This document shows, one piece after another, positions 1-8,467 of a DNA stretch of 64,000 bases. The stretch comes from Bradyrhizobium elkanii WSM2783 (GTDB lineage Bacteria; Pseudomonadota; Alphaproteobacteria; Rhizobiales; Xanthobacteraceae). Positions within the stretch are counted from its first letter, which is position 1. Every line of letters starts with the position of its first letter. The notes beneath the pieces were generated by a model. The model was not told where the DNA came from and made no database searches. It was given only the letters and a program-made list of their open reading frames with translations. The translations under genes and the position numbers were made by a program. The DNA lies in NCBI RefSeq assembly GCF_000472865.1, contig NZ_AXAP01000006.1, forward strand, positions 62,001-126,000, in the 5' to 3' direction.

Positions 1-330
1 CCAGTAGATCGACTTTGCCGATAACCAGCCCAGCATCCACGAAGCTGCAACGATGACAAATCCGCGCGCGAGATTGTTCTTGATCCGATCAAACGGCCAG
101 CCGCAACATACGATTGACAGCAGGGCCCACCACAGACTGAGCAATTGCCAGGTGACGTTATCCAGCCAGAACATCTGGCTGATCTGATCGCTGCTCCATG
201 GTCCGATCGGCATCGCCTTCACGATCAGATTGACGATGAAACACGAAAGTATCGTGAGCCCGTAGACCAACGCCAATCCCTTGATCGACGAATTAAGTCG
301 TAATGGCGCAACCTCGATCGCATACTGCAT
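1..330 (-). CDS. Membrane protein of unknown function, cut by window edge
   Basis: The first 110 residues are visible, and the reading frame stays open to the left edge. The start ATG at 330 follows a strong AGGAGGGG ribosome site. The sequence is hydrophobic with at least three likely membrane segments: around residues 18-38, a Trp-rich stretch around 55-75, and around 88-105. No family was recognised. It lies downstream of the SDR gene on the same strand, with 144 bases between them, so it is probably part of the same sigma-54-driven unit that continues outside the window. Because the C-terminus is missing, no function can be offered. Confidence 0.6.
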   Translation of the reverse strand, partial: MQYAIEVAPLRLNSSIKGLALVYGLTILSCFIVNLIVKAMPIGPWSSDQISQMFWLDNVTWQLLSLWWALLSIVCCGWPFDRIKNNLARGFVIVAASWMLGWLSAKSIYW

Positions 331-390
331 GTTTGTTTCCCCTCCTGGAGCCTTTCCGGCGCTGATGGAATCAAGCCGGGGTTTTGGTTT

Positions 391-453
391 TTGTTTTGAT
401 GCGGTTTCTTCGCGCGAACCGCTTTTCACGTCGCTCAAAAACGCAATAGAGCG
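391..453. repeat. Degenerate copy of the 105-bp intergenic repeat
   Basis: This stretch aligns in reverse orientation with the repeats at 1364-1467, 3974-4080 and 39308-39433. It shares the TTGTTTTGA, GGTTTCTTC and GCGCGAACC blocks followed by a CGCTC-AAAACGC end, with several substitutions. It sits between the SDR gene and the downstream membrane protein gene. Confidence 0.5.
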
Positions 454-474
454 TGATGATTTTTCTTCGCGACC

Positions 475-1263
475 TCAGATAAGAACCATGCCTCCGTCGA
501 CGACGAGACTCTGGCCGGTCATGTAGTCGGATGCGGATGACGCCAGGAACCGGGAAACACCGCAGAGATCGTCCGCCGCGGATGGACGCCCGAGCAGAAT
601 CCCGGCAGAGAACGTCTCGAAGGCTTCGTTGTCGCGCGAGGTCAAACCCTCGTCCTTGAAGCCCTTGTCGATGAGCTTCCACATGTCCGTCGCCACGACA
701 CCCGGACAGATGGCATTGACGTTGATCTTCTGCGCTCCGAAAGCGCGGGCCGCCGCCTGCGTCAACGCCACGACGCCGAACTTGCTGGCCGAATAATGAG
801 CGAGCGGTTCATAACCCTGCTTGCCCGCGATAGAGGCGGTGTTGATGATCTTGCCTCCGTGGCCCTGCGCGATCATCTGCTTGATCGCCTCCTGCATGCA
901 GATGAGAACACCGAGACCGTTGGTATCCATAACCCTGCGCCAATCCTGCTCGGTGATGGACAGGAACGGCTTCGTCTGCGCTATGCCCGCATTGTTGAAG
1001 ATCACATCCAGCTTGCGGTGCGCCTTCACCGTCGCGGCGATCATGGCCTTGACGCTGTCGCGGCTGGTGACATCGACGCGGACGGCAATCGCCTTGCCGC
1101 CTGCGGCGCGAATTCCTTCCGCGACTGTGGAAGCATTGCCTTCGTCAATGTCCGCGATCGTCAGCAGCGCCCCATCCGCCGCAAGACCGCGTGCGATGGC
1201 TTCGCCGATGCCGCGGCCGGATCCGGTCACGACAATCGCGCGCCCCTCGAGATCGAATGGCAT
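475..1263 (-). CDS. Short-chain dehydrogenase/reductase (SDR)
   Basis: A 262-residue classical SDR. The nucleotide-binding motif TGSGRGIG is at about residues 12-19, NNAG is in the middle, and the catalytic YSASK and upstream Ser are present. An Asp after the second beta strand (IADID) suggests NAD rather than NADP. The start at 1263 was chosen because GGGAGGA lies just upstream; the frame extends further but without such a site. A perfect sigma-54 promoter lies 53 bases upstream and an AcoR-like activator gene is next to it, so it probably oxidises or reduces an alcohol, diol or acetoin-like substrate in an inducible catabolic operon. The substrate cannot be read from the sequence. Confidence 0.88.
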   Translation of the reverse strand: MPFDLEGRAIVVTGSGRGIGEAIARGLAADGALLTIADIDEGNASTVAEGIRAAGGKAIAVRVDVTSRDSVKAMIAATVKAHRKLDVIFNNAGIAQTKPFLSITEQDWRRVMDTNGLGVLICMQEAIKQMIAQGHGGKIINTASIAGKQGYEPLAHYSASKFGVVALTQAAARAFGAQKINVNAICPGVVATDMWKLIDKGFKDEGLTSRDNEAFETFSAGILLGRPSAADDLCGVSRFLASSASDYMTGQSLVVDGGMVLI

Positions 1264-1315
1264 GAAAATCCTCCCATTTGCTGTTGCACTCTTACGAATG
1301 CTTGCAAATGAAAGG

Positions 1316-1331
1316 AGCAATCGCCGTGCCA
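1316..1331 (-). promoter_or_regulatory. Sigma-54 (-24/-12) promoter of the SDR operon
   Basis: On the minus strand the sequence is TGGCACG-GCGA-TTGCT, an exact match to the RpoN consensus TGGCACG-N4-TTGCW with GG at -24 and GC at -12. The predicted start of transcription is near 1304, about 40 bases before the SDR start codon. The adjacent gene encodes a sigma-54-dependent activator. Confidence 0.85.
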
Positions 1332-1363
1332 ACGGCAAAACCCGAAGAATCCTTCGTTTTCTG

Positions 1364-1467
1364 GAGCGTTTTCGAGCGAAGTGGACACCGGTTCGCGTGA
1401 AGAAAACGCGTCAAAACAAGAATCTAGAGCTTCGGTTCTGATTCAATCAGAACCGAAAATGCTCTAG
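1364..1467. repeat. 105-bp intergenic repeat, copy 1
   Basis: It begins GAGCGTTTTC and ends AAAATGCTCTAG. It contains the blocks GGTTCGCGTGAAGAAAACGC and a palindrome, CGGTTCTGATT-CAATCAGAACCG. Close copies occur at 3974-4080 and, reversed, at 39308-39433. This copy lies between the presumed activator-binding palindrome and the sigma-54 promoter. Confidence 0.85.
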
Positions 1468-1485
1468 CGAAACAGCGGTCGCTAC

Positions 1486-1522
1486 TGTTGCACGGCCTGC
1501 AACAGATGCCACACCTGTTGCA
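1486..1522. promoter_or_regulatory. Probable upstream activator site for the AcoR-like regulator
   Basis: A perfect inverted repeat TGTTGCA-cggcc-TGCAACA spans 1486-1504. A further TGTTGCA at 1516-1522 forms a second inverted pair with the TGCAACA at 1498-1504. The sites lie about 155-205 bases upstream of the sigma-54 promoter, the usual distance for an enhancer-binding protein. They sit just after the activator gene's stop codon. Binding by that activator is an inference. Confidence 0.6.
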
Positions 1523-1539
1523 GTCGCACCGCGACAGCG

Positions 1540-3435
1540 TCAGGTACGTTGGCTCAAACCGTATCGCTTGATTTGACGATGAACGGTGGACCGGTCGACA
1601 CCCAGCCTGCGCGCGGCTTCCGAAATATTTCCGCCGCAGGCCGCAAGCATCGTTTCCAGCATCGTCTTCTGCGAATGCGGCTCTTTCGCCTTTGCGACGC
1701 GGGTCGTTTTCAGCAAAGCATCCGGGAGATCGTGAGGTTCGATGACGCCGTTCTGACAGAGCGCCGCGGCAACCGAGATGACATTGTCCAATTCACGGAT
1801 GTTGCCAGGCCAGGCGTATGTCTCAAGCACATCGAGCGCTGCCGGGGACACCACCAGAGAATCTTCCTTCGCCCGATGCCTCTCCATGATCTTGCCCAGC
1901 AGCCACGCAAAGTCGGATCGCTCCCTGAGCGGCGGCAAGAACAGCGTTGCGGCGTTCAGCCGGTAAAACAAGTCCTCACGAAAGGACCCTACCCTCACGA
2001 GCGTTTCGATCATGCGGTGGGAGGCGGAGATCACGCGAACATCGACCGGCTTCGGACGGGTCGCACCGATCGGCATCAGTTCCTTCTCGGCGAGCACACG
2101 CAACAACCGGCTCTGCAGCGGCAGCGGCATGTCACCGATCTCGTCGAGGAACAACGTGCCGCCGTCAGCCTCTTCAATCAGACCCTTGCGGCCCTTGGTA
2201 TTGGCCCCGGTGAAAGCCCCCGGAACATGGCCGAACAGTTCGCCTTCGATCAACTGCTCGGGAATCGCCGCACAATTGACGGCGACAAACCTGCCCTTGA
2301 CGGCGCTGCTGTCATGGATCGCACGGGCGAGATATTCCTTGCCGGTTCCCGTTTCGCCCTGAATGAGGATCGACAACGGCTTTGCGGCAAGTTTTGCAGC
2401 CTTGACCTGAAGTGACGCGATTTGCGGATCGCCTCGGCCGAGATCGCGCAACGAGGCGGGAATCTCGTGCCTGATGCTTGCGGGGGCGCGCACGGCGATG
2501 TTCGGTTCGATCGCATGGGCAAACAGCGCGTTGCCGTCGCGGGCAAAGACGAGGCGATCCTGCGTGCGGCGTTGTCGTGTCAGATTCGGCAAGTCGTTGA
2601 TATCAATTTCAAAGAAGCGCGAAATGGGCTGCCCGATCAGATCGTCGGGCTGGCGCCAGTCGCGGCTCACGGAACGTGCCAAGATCTTGGCACCACCATT
2701 GGTCATCCCGATGATGCGTCCAGATCCGTCGATGGAAATGGCCGCCTCCGGATCGACGTCCAGAAATTCCGGCGATCGGGCGAAGCGCAGCACCCACTCC
2801 CGGCTTGCCTGCGCCATCAAGTTGGCCAGTTCGATACGCCGCACGGTCGCCGTGACCAGGTGCAAAGCGAGATTCTGGCTCGCCTTCTTGATGGGAGAAC
2901 TCAGGAGCGAAATGTCCAGCACCGCCGCGAGCGCACCGCGAACATCGTAGATCGGCGCAGCAGTGCAGGACAGCGGCGTGTGCGTATTGTCGAAATGATC
3001 GGTCTGATGAATGCTTAGCGCATCCCCGCTTTCGATGCAGGCGCCTACGGCGCAGGTACCCGCCCGGGATTCCGACCACTCTGAGCCAAGATAGAGCCCC
3101 GCCTTGCGCAGATTATTGTCGAACAGCGGATCTCCAAGAAATTCGACCGTCACGCCCTGGCGGTCCGAGAGCAGCAACACATAGTTCTGGCCGGCGACCT
3201 GCCGAAACAGGTTCTCAAGTCCCGAGCGCGCGATCGATATCAGTACTTCCGACTGCTGACGGTGCTCACGCAACTCGGTATCGGGAACGATATAGGCTTC
3301 GCAAGCCTGTGCCGGATCGAGCCGGTGTTGGTTGATGCAGCGCAGCCAGCTCTGCACGACAATATCATCACGGTTGGTTGCCGCGCCGAGACTGACGCTT
3401 TCGATTTCGCGGATATGGTCAGAATGCGAAAACAT
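1540..3435 (-). CDS. Sigma-54-dependent transcriptional activator, AcoR-like
   Basis: A 631-residue enhancer-binding protein. The N-terminal GAF-type sensor (about residues 60-200) carries the AcoR-like stretch GTCAVGACIESG followed by an SCTAAPIYD block. A PAS-like region follows at about 230-290. The AAA+ domain (about 330-560) has Walker A GETGTGKE, the sigma-54 contact loop GAFTGA and Walker B GTLFLDEIGD. A Fis-type helix-turn-helix ends the protein (AARRLGVDRSTVHRQIKRYG). The ATG at 3435 was chosen; a TTG at 3459 in the same frame is possible. It most likely binds the palindromes just downstream of its gene and drives the SDR operon in response to a small metabolite, as AcoR does for acetoin. 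Confidence 0.9.
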   Translation of the reverse strand: MFSHSDHIREIESVSLGAATNRDDIVVQSWLRCINQHRLDPAQACEAYIVPDTELREHRQQSEVLISIARSGLENLFRQVAGQNYVLLLSDRQGVTVEFLGDPLFDNNLRKAGLYLGSEWSESRAGTCAVGACIESGDALSIHQTDHFDNTHTPLSCTAAPIYDVRGALAAVLDISLLSSPIKKASQNLALHLVTATVRRIELANLMAQASREWVLRFARSPEFLDVDPEAAISIDGSGRIIGMTNGGAKILARSVSRDWRQPDDLIGQPISRFFEIDINDLPNLTRQRRTQDRLVFARDGNALFAHAIEPNIAVRAPASIRHEIPASLRDLGRGDPQIASLQVKAAKLAAKPLSILIQGETGTGKEYLARAIHDSSAVKGRFVAVNCAAIPEQLIEGELFGHVPGAFTGANTKGRKGLIEEADGGTLFLDEIGDMPLPLQSRLLRVLAEKELMPIGATRPKPVDVRVISASHRMIETLVRVGSFREDLFYRLNAATLFLPPLRERSDFAWLLGKIMERHRAKEDSLVVSPAALDVLETYAWPGNIRELDNVISVAAALCQNGVIEPHDLPDALLKTTRVAKAKEPHSQKTMLETMLAACGGNISEAARRLGVDRSTVHRQIKRYGLSQRT

Positions 3436-3694
3436 GCGACAATCCGCGCTGCCTCCCAACGGCCACGGCCATATTTTCTCTTTTTTCCCAGGCCGGGCAA
3501 GTCTGCACGAGTTTTGTCGAATGTAAACACGCTTCTTCCAGCGGATCAGTTCGCATCAAGCGCCTGTGTCCGCCGCCTCGCACAGCAACATCTCAAATAG
3601 ACCGGACCGTGCCGGAAGGCCCAAGACCGAAGCGCCCATCCTTCCCATGAGGAACAGGCCGAAAGTCAGTGGACTAGTCAAAAAACAACGCGCG

Positions 3695-3970
3695 CTAGAA
3701 CGGCGTTCCCATCAACTTCGACAATCTTTCGATGCTGAGATAGCCGGCGTTGTAGGCCCACATCGCAACAGCAAAAATGGCCGCCGAGATCAGCGTGGTC
3801 CAGAGCAGCTTGCGGCCCATCCGCGCCATGATCGGAGCGCCGGGATCGGTGCCTTCGACGCCCCCGCCCTCCTCGTGCTGGCTGCGCACGCCGAACGGCA
3901 GCGTCAGGAACAGCACGACCCACCACAAGACGAAGTAGATCGCGAACGCGGTTGAGATGCTGTAAGCCAT
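3695..3970 (-). CDS. DUF1467 family small membrane protein
   Basis: A 91-residue protein with two membrane segments, at about residues 5-25 and 57-78. The Pro-Phe-Gly-Val-Arg motif after the first helix is typical of the DUF1467 family of alphaproteobacteria. It is the last gene of the nuo/birA/rnj/mce run, separated from mce by a repeat. In related genomes this gene usually precedes proS. Its function is unknown. Downstream, bases 3436-3694 hold no recognisable gene. Confidence 0.8.
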   Translation of the reverse strand: MAYSISTAFAIYFVLWWVVLFLTLPFGVRSQHEEGGGVEGTDPGAPIMARMGRKLLWTTLISAAIFAVAMWAYNAGYLSIERLSKLMGTPF

Positions 3971-3973
3971 GCC

Positions 3974-4080
3974 GTAGCGTTTTCAAGCGAAGTGGATGCC
4001 GGTTCGCGTCAAGAAAACGCGTCGAGACAAAAGCTAGAGCCTGATCGGTTCTGATGCAATCAGAACCGATCAGGCGCTAC
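3974..4080. repeat. 105-bp intergenic repeat, copy 2
   Basis: Same family as 1364-1467: it begins GTAGCGTTTTC and ends AGGCGCTAC, so its ends are inverted. The inner palindrome is GATCGGTTCTGAT-GCAATCAGAACCGATC. The last four bases (4077-4080) overlap the end of mce, whose stop codon (4077-4079) is part of the repeat. Confidence 0.85.
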
Positions 4081-4481
4081 TCCTGCTCAATCTCGACCAG
4101 CGCGCCGGAAAAATCCTTCGGATGGAAGAACAGCACTGGCTTGCCGTGGGCGCCGATCTTGGGCTGGCCGTCGCCGAGCACGCGCGCGCCTTCGGCGATC
4201 AGCCGGTCGCGCGCGGCGATGATGTCGGGCACGTCGTAGCAGACGTGATGGATGCCGCCGTCGGCATTGCGCTCGACGAATTTTGCGATCGGCGAAGCAT
4301 CGCCGAGCGGCTCGATGAACTCGATCTTGGTGTTGGGCAAGGTCACGAACACGGTGATGACACCGTGCTCCGGCAACGGCACTGCATCCGAAATCTCGGC
4401 GCCGAATGCCGCGCCGTAGATCTTGGCCGCCTTCTTGGCGTCCTTGACCGCTATCGCGACGTGGTTGAGCCGGCCCAGCAT
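4077..4481 (-). CDS. mce: Methylmalonyl-CoA epimerase
   Basis: A 134-residue glyoxalase/VOC-fold protein. It begins MLGRLNHVAIAVKD and shows the metal-ligand pattern of the family: an N-terminal His, an IHHVCYDV block near residue 78, and a C-terminal Glu in ALVEIEQE. It interconverts (2R)- and (2S)-methylmalonyl-CoA in the propionyl-CoA route to succinyl-CoA. It lies 55 bases after rnj in the nuo-birA-rnj run, an order seen in related rhizobia. The stop codon lies inside an intergenic repeat, so the repeat may have fixed the present C-terminus. Confidence 0.9.
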   Translation of the reverse strand: MLGRLNHVAIAVKDAKKAAKIYGAAFGAEISDAVPLPEHGVITVFVTLPNTKIEFIEPLGDASPIAKFVERNADGGIHHVCYDVPDIIAARDRLIAEGARVLGDGQPKIGAHGKPVLFFHPKDFSGALVEIEQE

Positions 4482-4536
4482 GTTGTCTGTCCCTCGCAGT
4501 TACGCTTGTTCTTGTCGCCGCCGTGCCGAACCGGCG

Positions 4537-6207
4537 TCAGACCGTCAGCACGTGAACGATGCAAATCGGCTTCTTGCCCCAATGCTCGTTCACGGTCCCG
4601 CGCACTGCGCGGCGGACCGACTCCGCGACCGCATCCGGGTCGCGCCGGCGGGCCCGCGGCAGGCCTTCCACGGTCGATACCACCACATCGAACACGATCT
4701 CGTCGAGCACCTCGCCTACGCTGTTTTTCTCCGGCACGCCGACCAGGTCGACCTCCGGATCTTCGGCCAGTTCCCCCTGCGCCGTCATGACGATCGCGAC
4801 GAAGGCGCAGCCGGCAAATCCCAGCCGCCGCCGCTCGACCACGGCGCGCGACTTGGCGTCCTCCAGAATGATGCCATCCTTGTAGAGCCGCCCTGAGGGC
4901 ACCTCGGCGATGATCCCGGGCTCGCCGGGCCCGAGCTTGACCAAGTCGCCATTGCGGCACTCGATCACTTTTGGCACGCCCGCAGCACGCGCAAGCTTGG
5001 CGTGCTCGTGCAAATGCAGCGCTTCACCATGTACCGGGATCAGAACCTGCGGCCGCACCCAGGACAGCAGGTCGCGCACTTCGTCGCGGCGCGGGTGGCC
5101 GGAGACGTGGACCAGATGGTCGCGGTCGGTGATGACCTCGATACCCTGCTCGACCAGGTCGTTGATGATCGAGCCAACTGCTTTCTCGTTACCCGGAATG
5201 GTACGGGAGGAGAAGATCACGCAATCGCCCTTGTTGAGCGTGATCTCCGGATGATCGTCCTTGGCGATCCGCGCCAGCGCCGCGCGCGGCTCGCCCTGGC
5301 TGCCGGTGCAGATCGCCAGCACCTTGTCAGCCGGGAAGTGGCCGTAGAGATCGGGCCCGCGGAAATTCTGCACGCCGTCGAGGTAGCCGGTCTCGCGCGC
5401 GACCTGGACCACGCGGTCCATGGCGCGGCCGACCACCACGACCTCGCGGTCCGCGATCCGCGCCGCATCGGCGACCGCCTTGATGCGTGCGACGTTGGAA
5501 GCAAAGGTCGTCACCGCGACGCGGCCCTTCGCGCCCTTGACCAGCCCGGCGATGGTCTTCGACACTTCGGCTTCCGAGGGCGAACGCCCGTCGCGTACCG
5601 CGTTGGTGGAATCGCCGACCAGCGCCAGCACGCCGGCGTCGCCAAGCTCGCGCAAGCGTTTCTCATCGGTCGGCGGCCCGACGGTCGGCGTCGGGTCGAG
5701 CTTCCAGTCGCCGGTGTGCAGGACGGTGCCGACCTCGGTGTGGATCGCGAGCGCATGCGACTCAGGAATTGAATGCGCGACCGGAATGAATTCGACGTTG
5801 AACGGGCCGATATCGACGCGCCCGCCCGAGGGCACCACGGTGATCGGGATTTTCGGCGGGTTGCGCTCGGCGGCGCATTTGGCCTCGAACAGCGCCGCGC
5901 TGAACTTCGTCGCGTAGATCTTGCACTGCAGCTTCGGCCAGAGATCGATGATGGCGCCGAAGTGGTCCTCATGGGCGTGCGTCAGCACCAGGCCCATCAG
6001 GTTCTGTCGTTCCTTCTCCAGGAACGAGATGTCGGGCATGATCAGGTCGATGCCGGGCAGATGCTCCTCGTCACCGAAGGAGACGCCGAGATCGACCGCG
6101 AGCCAGGACCGTTGCTGCCGATTGCCGAGCCCATAGATCGACAGGTTCATGCCGATCTCGCCGACGCCGCCGAGCGGCGCAAAGGTCAGTTCATCCGGCC
6201 GCGCCAT
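4537..6207 (-). CDS. rnj: Ribonuclease J
   Basis: A 556-residue metallo-beta-lactamase/beta-CASP nuclease. The zinc motif HAHEDH is at residues 77-82, HTGDWKLD follows, and the beta-CASP region has SGHPRRDE and PVHGEALHLHEHAKL. These fit RNase J, which matures and degrades RNA with 5'-to-3' exonuclease and endonuclease activity in the cytoplasm. The start ATG at 6207 overlaps the birA stop (TGATG), so translation is probably coupled. An upstream extension of the frame lies inside birA and was rejected. Confidence 0.93.
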   Translation of the reverse strand: MARPDELTFAPLGGVGEIGMNLSIYGLGNRQQRSWLAVDLGVSFGDEEHLPGIDLIMPDISFLEKERQNLMGLVLTHAHEDHFGAIIDLWPKLQCKIYATKFSAALFEAKCAAERNPPKIPITVVPSGGRVDIGPFNVEFIPVAHSIPESHALAIHTEVGTVLHTGDWKLDPTPTVGPPTDEKRLRELGDAGVLALVGDSTNAVRDGRSPSEAEVSKTIAGLVKGAKGRVAVTTFASNVARIKAVADAARIADREVVVVGRAMDRVVQVARETGYLDGVQNFRGPDLYGHFPADKVLAICTGSQGEPRAALARIAKDDHPEITLNKGDCVIFSSRTIPGNEKAVGSIINDLVEQGIEVITDRDHLVHVSGHPRRDEVRDLLSWVRPQVLIPVHGEALHLHEHAKLARAAGVPKVIECRNGDLVKLGPGEPGIIAEVPSGRLYKDGIILEDAKSRAVVERRRLGFAGCAFVAIVMTAQGELAEDPEVDLVGVPEKNSVGEVLDEIVFDVVVSTVEGLPRARRRDPDAVAESVRRAVRGTVNEHWGKKPICIVHVLTV

Positions 6208-7019
6208 CAGGCAGATCCTACTGAGGCCGCCGTACCGAAATAGACCTCGCCTGCGGTTACGGGGACGTGCTTGCCGTCGGGCAGCCGGATAATCATGCAA
6301 CCTGTCTCATCGATGGTGTCGAACGTGCCTTCGAGAATAGCGTTCCCCGTCTGGACCGCCACATTCTCCCCCAGCCGGGCCGCACGCGCGAGCCAAAGCC
6401 TGCGGATTTCCGCAAAACCGCGGCCGTTGTCCCAGACGCCGCGGAATTCCACCCAGGCCTCCGAAAGCGCGGTAAACAGCTCCTCGGCGCCGACATGGAC
6501 GCCAAGAGCGGCCAGCGAGGTCGCGGGCGTCGGCGTGCCCTCCGGCGCCCCCACGACATTGGTGCCGATGCCGACCACGACGGCAAGGCGGCCGCCCGCG
6601 ACGATCTCGGCCTCGAGCAGGATGCCGGCGAGCTTCTTGTTCCCGGCCAGCACGTCGTTCGGCCATTTCAGGGAGAACTTCAGCGCATCCGTCCCGCCCA
6701 GACGCAGCGCCGCCTCGACGCTGATCTTTTGCAGCGCAGCCTCCAGCGACAGCCCCGCGGCAAAGCCGAGCGTCGCCGCGACCGCGGGCGCGACGTCCAT
6801 GACCTCAAGGATGCTGCTGGCGAGATTGCCGCGTGGGGCGATCCAGGTCCGCTGCCGTCGGCCGCGCCCCGCCGTCTGCTCAGTCGTCACGAACCACATC
6901 GGTCCGCGCTCGCCGTCACGGGCGCGGACCAGAGCCTCCGCATTCGTCGAGCCGACCTGGTCAAAGGCGGCTAGCCTGTAGCCGGCGGAAGTGGCGCGAT
7001 GACCAAGTGCAAACGGCAT
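6207..7019 (-). CDS. birA: Biotin--[acetyl-CoA-carboxylase] ligase
   Basis: A 270-residue class I biotin-protein ligase without an N-terminal DNA-binding domain. The biotinyl-AMP loop GRGRRQ is at 51-56, GSTNAEA lies near 23, and KWPNDV is in the centre. It attaches biotin to carboxyl carrier proteins such as those of acetyl-, propionyl- and pyruvate carboxylases. The start codon directly follows the nuoN stop, and its own stop overlaps the rnj start. Its place beside mce fits propionyl-CoA metabolism, but the nuo-birA link is a common gene order, not a pathway. Confidence 0.92.
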   Translation of the reverse strand: MPFALGHRATSAGYRLAAFDQVGSTNAEALVRARDGERGPMWFVTTEQTAGRGRRQRTWIAPRGNLASSILEVMDVAPAVAATLGFAAGLSLEAALQKISVEAALRLGGTDALKFSLKWPNDVLAGNKKLAGILLEAEIVAGGRLAVVVGIGTNVVGAPEGTPTPATSLAALGVHVGAEELFTALSEAWVEFRGVWDNGRGFAEIRRLWLARAARLGENVAVQTGNAILEGTFDTIDETGCMIIRLPDGKHVPVTAGEVYFGTAASVGSA

Positions 7020-8456
7020 CTAGAAAAGTGACTTCGCCGCGGCGGTCGCAACGCTGACCAGCGGTCCTGGATAAGCGAAGAAGAAGATGTTGAAGAGGCC
7101 CGCGACCGCCAGCACCCCGCGCAATTCGATCCGGACCGGATCGAGCTTACCCACCGGCTCGTCGAAATACATCGTCTTGATGATGGCGAGATAGTAGTAG
7201 GCGCCCACCACGCTGGTCAGCACGCCGATCACGGCGAGGGTGAACAGGTTGGCCTTGATCGCCGCGACGAAGACGTACCACTTGGCGAAGAAGCCCGCGA
7301 GCGGCGGAATGCCGGCGAGCGAGAACAACAGCATCGCGAAGAAGAAGGCGAGCAGCGGATTGGTGCGCGAGAGGCCTGCGAAATCGCTGATCTGCTCGAC
7401 ATGCTGTCCGTTGCGCTTCATCGCGAGGATGATTGCGAACGAGCCGAGCGTCATCGCGACATAGATCGCGACGTACATCAGCACGCCCTGCGCGCCTTCC
7501 ACCGTGCCGGCGGCGAGCCCGACCAGCGCAAAGCCCATGTGGCCAATCGAGGAATAGGCCATCAGGCGCTTGATGTTCTTCTGCCCGATCGCAGCGAATG
7601 AGCCGAGCGCCATCGAGGCGATGGAGACGAACACCAGGATCTGCTGCCACTGCGGCACGATGCCGGGGAATGCGGTCAGCGTCGCACGGGTGAACACTGC
7701 CATCGCCGCGACCTTCGGCGCGGAAGCGAAGAACGCCGTGACCGGCGTCGGCGCGCCCTCATAGACGTCGGGCGTCCACATGTGGAACGGCACCGCCGAG
7801 ACCTTGAAGCAGAGGCCGGCGAGCAGGAACACCAGCCCGAACACGATGCCGGGTGTGCCGGTCGTCGCAGCCGCCGCGATGCCAGCGAAATTGACAGTGC
7901 CGGTGAAGCCATAGATCAGCGAGGCGCCATAGAGCAGCATGCCCGAGGACAGCGCGCCCAGCACAAAATACTTGAGTCCGGCTTCGGTCGACTTGGCGTT
8001 GTCGCGGTGGCTGGCGGCGACGACGTAGAGCGCAAGGCTCATCAGCTCGAGCCCGAGATAGAGCGCAATCAGGTCGCCCGCTGAGATCAGCACCATCATG
8101 CCGAGCGTCGAGAGCAGCACCAGGATCGAATATTCGAAGATGCGACGCGACGGATCGGACAGGAATTCCGTCGACAGGATCAGCGTTGCCGCCGAGCCGA
8201 TCAGCGCGAGGATCTTCAGGAAGCGGGCAAAGTCGTCGACGATGAAGCTGCCGCCGAAGGTGACGAGCTTACCGGACGGCAGCATCAGTATGAGCACGCC
8301 GGTGAGGATGAGCAGCAACGTCGCAAGCGTGGTCACGAACCGCGTCGTCCCCTGCCCGCGATAGGCCCCGATCATCAACAGCACCATCGAGCCGACCGCA
8401 AGCACGAGCTCGGGCAGCACCGGCTGCAACTGATAACCTGCACTCGAGAAGCTCAT
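7020..8456 (-). CDS. nuoN: NADH-quinone oxidoreductase subunit N
   Basis: A 478-residue antiporter-like membrane subunit of complex I, with about 14 membrane helices. It has the Mrp-type core: a Glu-containing block [13 protein letters not shown], the Lys helix with [20 protein letters not shown], and the later helix [20 protein letters not shown]. It is one of three proton-translocating subunits in the membrane arm, at the proximal end of NuoM. It is the last nuo gene, 11 bases after nuoM. Confidence 0.96.
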   Translation of the reverse strand: MSFSSAGYQLQPVLPELVLAVGSMVLLMIGAYRGQGTTRFVTTLATLLLILTGVLILMLPSGKLVTFGGSFIVDDFARFLKILALIGSAATLILSTEFLSDPSRRIFEYSILVLLSTLGMMVLISAGDLIALYLGLELMSLALYVVAASHRDNAKSTEAGLKYFVLGALSSGMLLYGASLIYGFTGTVNFAGIAAAATTGTPGIVFGLVFLLAGLCFKVSAVPFHMWTPDVYEGAPTPVTAFFASAPKVAAMAVFTRATLTAFPGIVPQWQQILVFVSIASMALGSFAAIGQKNIKRLMAYSSIGHMGFALVGLAAGTVEGAQGVLMYVAIYVAMTLGSFAIILAMKRNGQHVEQISDFAGLSRTNPLLAFFFAMLLFSLAGIPPLAGFFAKWYVFVAAIKANLFTLAVIGVLTSVVGAYYYLAIIKTMYFDEPVGKLDPVRIELRGVLAVAGLFNIFFFAYPGPLVSVATAAAKSLF

Positions 8457-8467
8457 GGGTTAAGGCC

